This document shows, piece after piece, positions 61,551 to 64,000 of a DNA stretch of 64,000 nucleotides; the first letter of the stretch is position 1, and the number at the start of each line of letters is the position of its first letter. The translations under genes and the position numbers were made by a program. Below the pieces are notes generated by a model. It saw nothing but the letters and a program-made list of their open reading frames with translations, was not told where the DNA came from and ran no database searches. Origin of the DNA: Hymenobacter sp. YIM 151858-1 (GTDB lineage: Bacteria > Bacteroidota > Bacteroidia > Cytophagales > Hymenobacteraceae); assembly GCF_025979705.1 (NCBI RefSeq), contig NZ_CP110136.1:1922001-1986000 (forward strand), read 5' to 3'.

Positions 61551-64000
61551 TTACCGCATCAGCTCTACCCAGCCTTTAAAAATTCGGGTGGTTCGCTTGA
61601 GGTCGGCAAACTCCACTTCGATCAGGTAGTAGTAAGTGCCGGCCGATGCACGGGCGCCCGTGTCGCCGCCTTCGTTGCCGCGGCCCCCGCCGCCGTTCCA
61701 CAGCGTCAGGTCGCTGGAGGCGGTGCCCTCGTACACCTTCGCGCCCCAGCGGTTGAATATCTGCACCTTGGCGCGGGTTACCGGGCTGGCGAAGATGGGC
61801 TTGAAGGTGTCGTTGCGGCCGTCGCCGTTGGGCGTGAAGATGTTCGGCAGCACAAAAATCTGGCAGTTATCCTGGCACTCGATGTTGCTCTGCACGCTCG
61901 AAGTGCCGGCCGAGTCGACGGCAATTACCGCGTAGCAGCCAGCCGCCGAGGCCAGGTTGCGGTGCACGAAGCTTTGCACCGGCGTGCGGCCGATTTCCGT
62001 GAACTCGCCCTCCTCGGTGGGCCGGAACAGCACCCGGTAGAAGGCAATGTTGCGGCCGCAATCGGCGGGGGTATTGCCCAGCGTCCAGCGCAGGTAGTTG
62101 TTGTAGCGGGCCTGCCCGCCGCGCGGCAGCGCAGCGGCTACGCTGTCGCAATTAATGGGGCGCAGCGTGAGCACCGGCGGGCACGGAATAGAGGCCAGCG
62201 TAACGCAGCGCACCTGGCTCAGGTTGACGAGGTTGCTGGGCAAATTGGGCGCGCCGTAGGTACCCACGGTTTCCACGTAGTAGCAGTACGTCTGGTTTTT
62301 GCGCAGCGGCTGGGCCGCGGTGCCCCGGTCGGTAAAGGTGCCGCTGGTGCGCGTCACCACGGTATCCGCAATCAGCGTGAAAGCGGTAGCACCGGGGTTG
62401 CGGCGGTAAATGCGCGTGCGCCGCTGGCTGTTATCCCAGGGCACGTTGTACGTGAAATTAAGCTTGATGGAGTTGCCCACCGCATTGGCCACGCCGTTGA
62501 GGCGCACGCTGCTGGCCGGACCGGCATTCTCCACAATGGCCGCCGAGTTGGGCTGCGTCGACACGTTGCTGAAGAACTCGAGCCGGTAGGTGTAGGCCTT
62601 GGTTTCGGTGTCGAGGTTCGTGTCGACGTGAACCGTATCGTCGAGGTTGCTGATGGTCCGGACGAGCGTGTAGCCGCCCGTGGAGGGGTTCTGGCCTTCG
62701 CCGCGGAACAAGCGGTAGCCCACCGGCGGGTTAAAACCCGACGAGCTGACCGGTTTGGTCCACTTCACGGTGATCTGCCCGGTGGCCGCGTCGGTGCGGT
62801 CGACGGTAACGTTGGTGAACAGCGCCGCCCGACCCTCCAGCGTTACGCACACTTCCCGCGAGGCAATGCTGGCCCCACCGGCCGGCCGCGGAAACTCGGC
62901 GTAGATGCGGTAGCAGTAGGTTTTGCCCCGATCAAGCCCCCGGCCGCCGTTGTCGTCGGTGAAAGAAACCACGTTGCTGGCTACCGAGCCAATTTGGGTG
63001 TAGCCGGCGCTGGCCGGAATACCGGTTTCGCAGGGCCCGGGCCGGAATGAGGACGTGTTTTCCTTCCGGAAAATAAGAATGCGCGACGCGTTGGAACAGA
63101 TGTACCGGTCCCAGTTGAGCACGATGGAGCCACCCTGCGGCCGGCCCACCAGGTTGGCCGGCGGCGGCCCTACCACCGTAATGCGCCACGGCCGCTCGTC
63201 AATCAGCGGCGAGGTAGCTCCGGGCGGCTGGTCTTGCACCTTAAACACTACCTGCGTGGGGTCGGAGGCTACGTCGGAGCAGCTCGTCGTCCACTGAAAC
63301 ACGCCGGCCACGTAGCCGGGCCGGCTGATGGTTTGCCGGAACGTAGCCGGCGGGAAAATCCCTCCGAACGCCTGCAACTGCATGGTATGGTTATCGGGGT
63401 CGGTGCCGGTGATGGTGCGCGTGATGGTGGCTCCTGCTATTACACAGGTGTCGCGTGGTACAAACACCGTGGGGCGCTGGTTATTCGAGGCCACTACCGT
63501 AATCTGCATATCGCGGATAACCTCCCCGATAATGCGTCGGCCGCCGTTGGCATCGCGCCGCCACTCCGTTACAATAAATGCCACGTTGTAGTCGCCGATA
63601 CCGCGGAGGCTGGGCGCATTCCACACCAGCTGCCCGGTTCGGGGGTCAATCACCAGGATGGCCGGCTCCCCTACCTGCGCCGCGGGCGGGCCGGCATACG
63701 GCACCTGCACGCCCCCCGGCGATACGCTCTGCTCATTGGGGTAAGCATAGCCCGGCACGGGCGTGGGCTGGGGCCGGTTGCGGTTGGTGGTGGCCGTGGT
63801 AATGCCCACTACGCCGCGCGGCTCGCGCTGGCACACCACCAGTCGGTACGACAGCGAGTCGCCATCGGGGTCGGAGGCGGCGGGGTTGTGCAGAAACACC
63901 TGCCCGGCGGTAGCCCGATCAACGGCCGGCGCGTTGAGTACCGGCGAGTTGTTGGCCCCCACAATCGGGTCGATGGTGATGCGCGTGTGGATGTAGAAGT
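61551..64000 (-). CDS. T9SS type-B giant secreted protein (5' end outside window)
   Basis: At least 816 residues, open to the right edge, where the frame reads FYIHTRITIDPIVGANNSP. Contains DPDGDSLSYRLVVCQ, a PKD-like region and several fibronectin-III/Ig-like modules. The C-terminal 90 residues are the gliding-motility-associated (type B) sorting domain: FVLPNIFTPNGDGRNDTFKP, AKVQIFNRWGAKVYEG, AGTYYYLIEVEF and the final IFKGWVELMR. Such proteins are released or form surface adhesins through T9SS. No CCTAGG in its 2.4 kb. Confidence 0.93.
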   Translation of the reverse strand, partial: FYIHTRITIDPIVGANNSPVLNAPAVDRATAGQVFLHNPAASDPDGDSLSYRLVVCQREPRGVVGITTATTNRNRPQPTPVPGYAYPNEQSVSPGGVQVPYAGPPAAQVGEPAILVIDPRTGQLVWNAPSLRGIGDYNVAFIVTEWRRDANGGRRIIGEVIRDMQITVVASNNQRPTVFVPRDTCVIAGATITRTITGTDPDNHTMQLQAFGGIFPPATFRQTISRPGYVAGVFQWTTSCSDVASDPTQVVFKVQDQPPGATSPLIDERPWRITVVGPPPANLVGRPQGGSIVLNWDRYICSNASRILIFRKENTSSFRPGPCETGIPASAGYTQIGSVASNVVSFTDDNGGRGLDRGKTYCYRIYAEFPRPAGGASIASREVCVTLEGRAALFTNVTVDRTDAATGQITVKWTKPVSSSGFNPPVGYRLFRGEGQNPSTGGYTLVRTISNLDDTVHVDTNLDTETKAYTYRLEFFSNVSTQPNSAAIVENAGPASSVRLNGVANAVGNSIKLNFTYNVPWDNSQRRTRIYRRNPGATAFTLIADTVVTRTSGTFTDRGTAAQPLRKNQTYCYYVETVGTYGAPNLPSNLVNLSQVRCVTLASIPCPPVLTLRPINCDSVAAALPRGGQARYNNYLRWTLGNTPADCGRNIAFYRVLFRPTEEGEFTEIGRTPVQSFVHRNLASAAGCYAVIAVDSAGTSSVQSNIECQDNCQIFVLPNIFTPNGDGRNDTFKPIFASPVTRAKVQIFNRWGAKVYEGTASSDLTLWNGGGGRGNEGGDTGARASAGTYYYLIEVEFADLKRTTRIFKGWVELMR

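Overview
The window looks like a chromosomal piece of a high-GC Bacteroidota bacterium of the Hymenobacter type (Cytophagales). Evidence: roughly 60-65% GC; secreted proteins with type IX secretion (T9SS) C-terminal signals of both kinds (20782-24564, 36523-39345, 61551-64000); promoters of the Bacteroidota form TTTG-N19-TANNTTTG (tRNA-Arg, aconitase); starts mostly without Shine-Dalgarno sequences; and Bacteroidota families (TonB-dependent receptor, DUF3667, LytS/LytTR pair, PaaN). I see no rRNA, CRISPR array, complete prophage or insertion sequence, and one tRNA.

Layout. 1-5.3 kb: the start of a putative strand-annealing protein gene, a LolD-type ATPase, sucC, ohr, tRNA-Arg(CCG), a small beta-barrel protein and a STAS/SEC14-like protein. 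5.8-10.2 kb: secreted proteins (double DUF1259, fasciclin, a Gly/Thr/Ser-rich protein) and small disordered proteins, two of them paralogues. 10.4-11.9 kb: an arsenic gene set arsR-arsI-arsN1 with a palindromic operator over its promoter. 12-20 kb: universal stress protein, PAP2 phosphatase, Tat-exported Gfo/Idh/MocA oxidoreductase, multi-PAS histidine kinase, TonB-dependent receptor. 20.8-26.9 kb: a 1260-residue T9SS protein with five internal repeats and a DctA-type symporter. 26.9-28.4 kb: a region rich in intergenic palindromes. 28.4-36.4 kb: small lipoproteins, a hydrolase, a LytS/LytTR two-component pair, a second stress protein, PaaN. 36.5-45.3 kb: a T9SS subtilase, the mlaEFD lipid-transport operon, umuDC and a YdjM-like protein. 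45.5-53.6 kb: NmrA-like protein, orphan ABC ATPase, a lower-GC outer-membrane protein, aconitase, a TlpA lipoprotein and a GNAT. 53.7-64 kb: cytochrome P450, polyprenyl synthetase, DUF3667, hydrolase and folK, a GT-like membrane protein, fabD and the 3' part of a T9SS type-B giant protein.

The most striking global signal is the palindrome CCTAGG. I count about 85 copies by eye, near one per 750 bases, where base composition alone predicts roughly 20 and CTAG is normally avoided in bacteria. Many copies extend to GGCACCTAGGGC / GCCCTAGGTGCC. They lie in intergenic DNA, in terminator hairpins and in variable coding regions, supply the TAG stop codon of at least seven genes, and are absent from sucC, acn and the polyprenyl synthetase gene. 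A second layer consists of several families of long palindromic intergenic repeats, one with a perfect 36-bp inverted repeat around a perfect 27-bp hairpin, and one that has apparently altered the 3' end of a histidine kinase gene.
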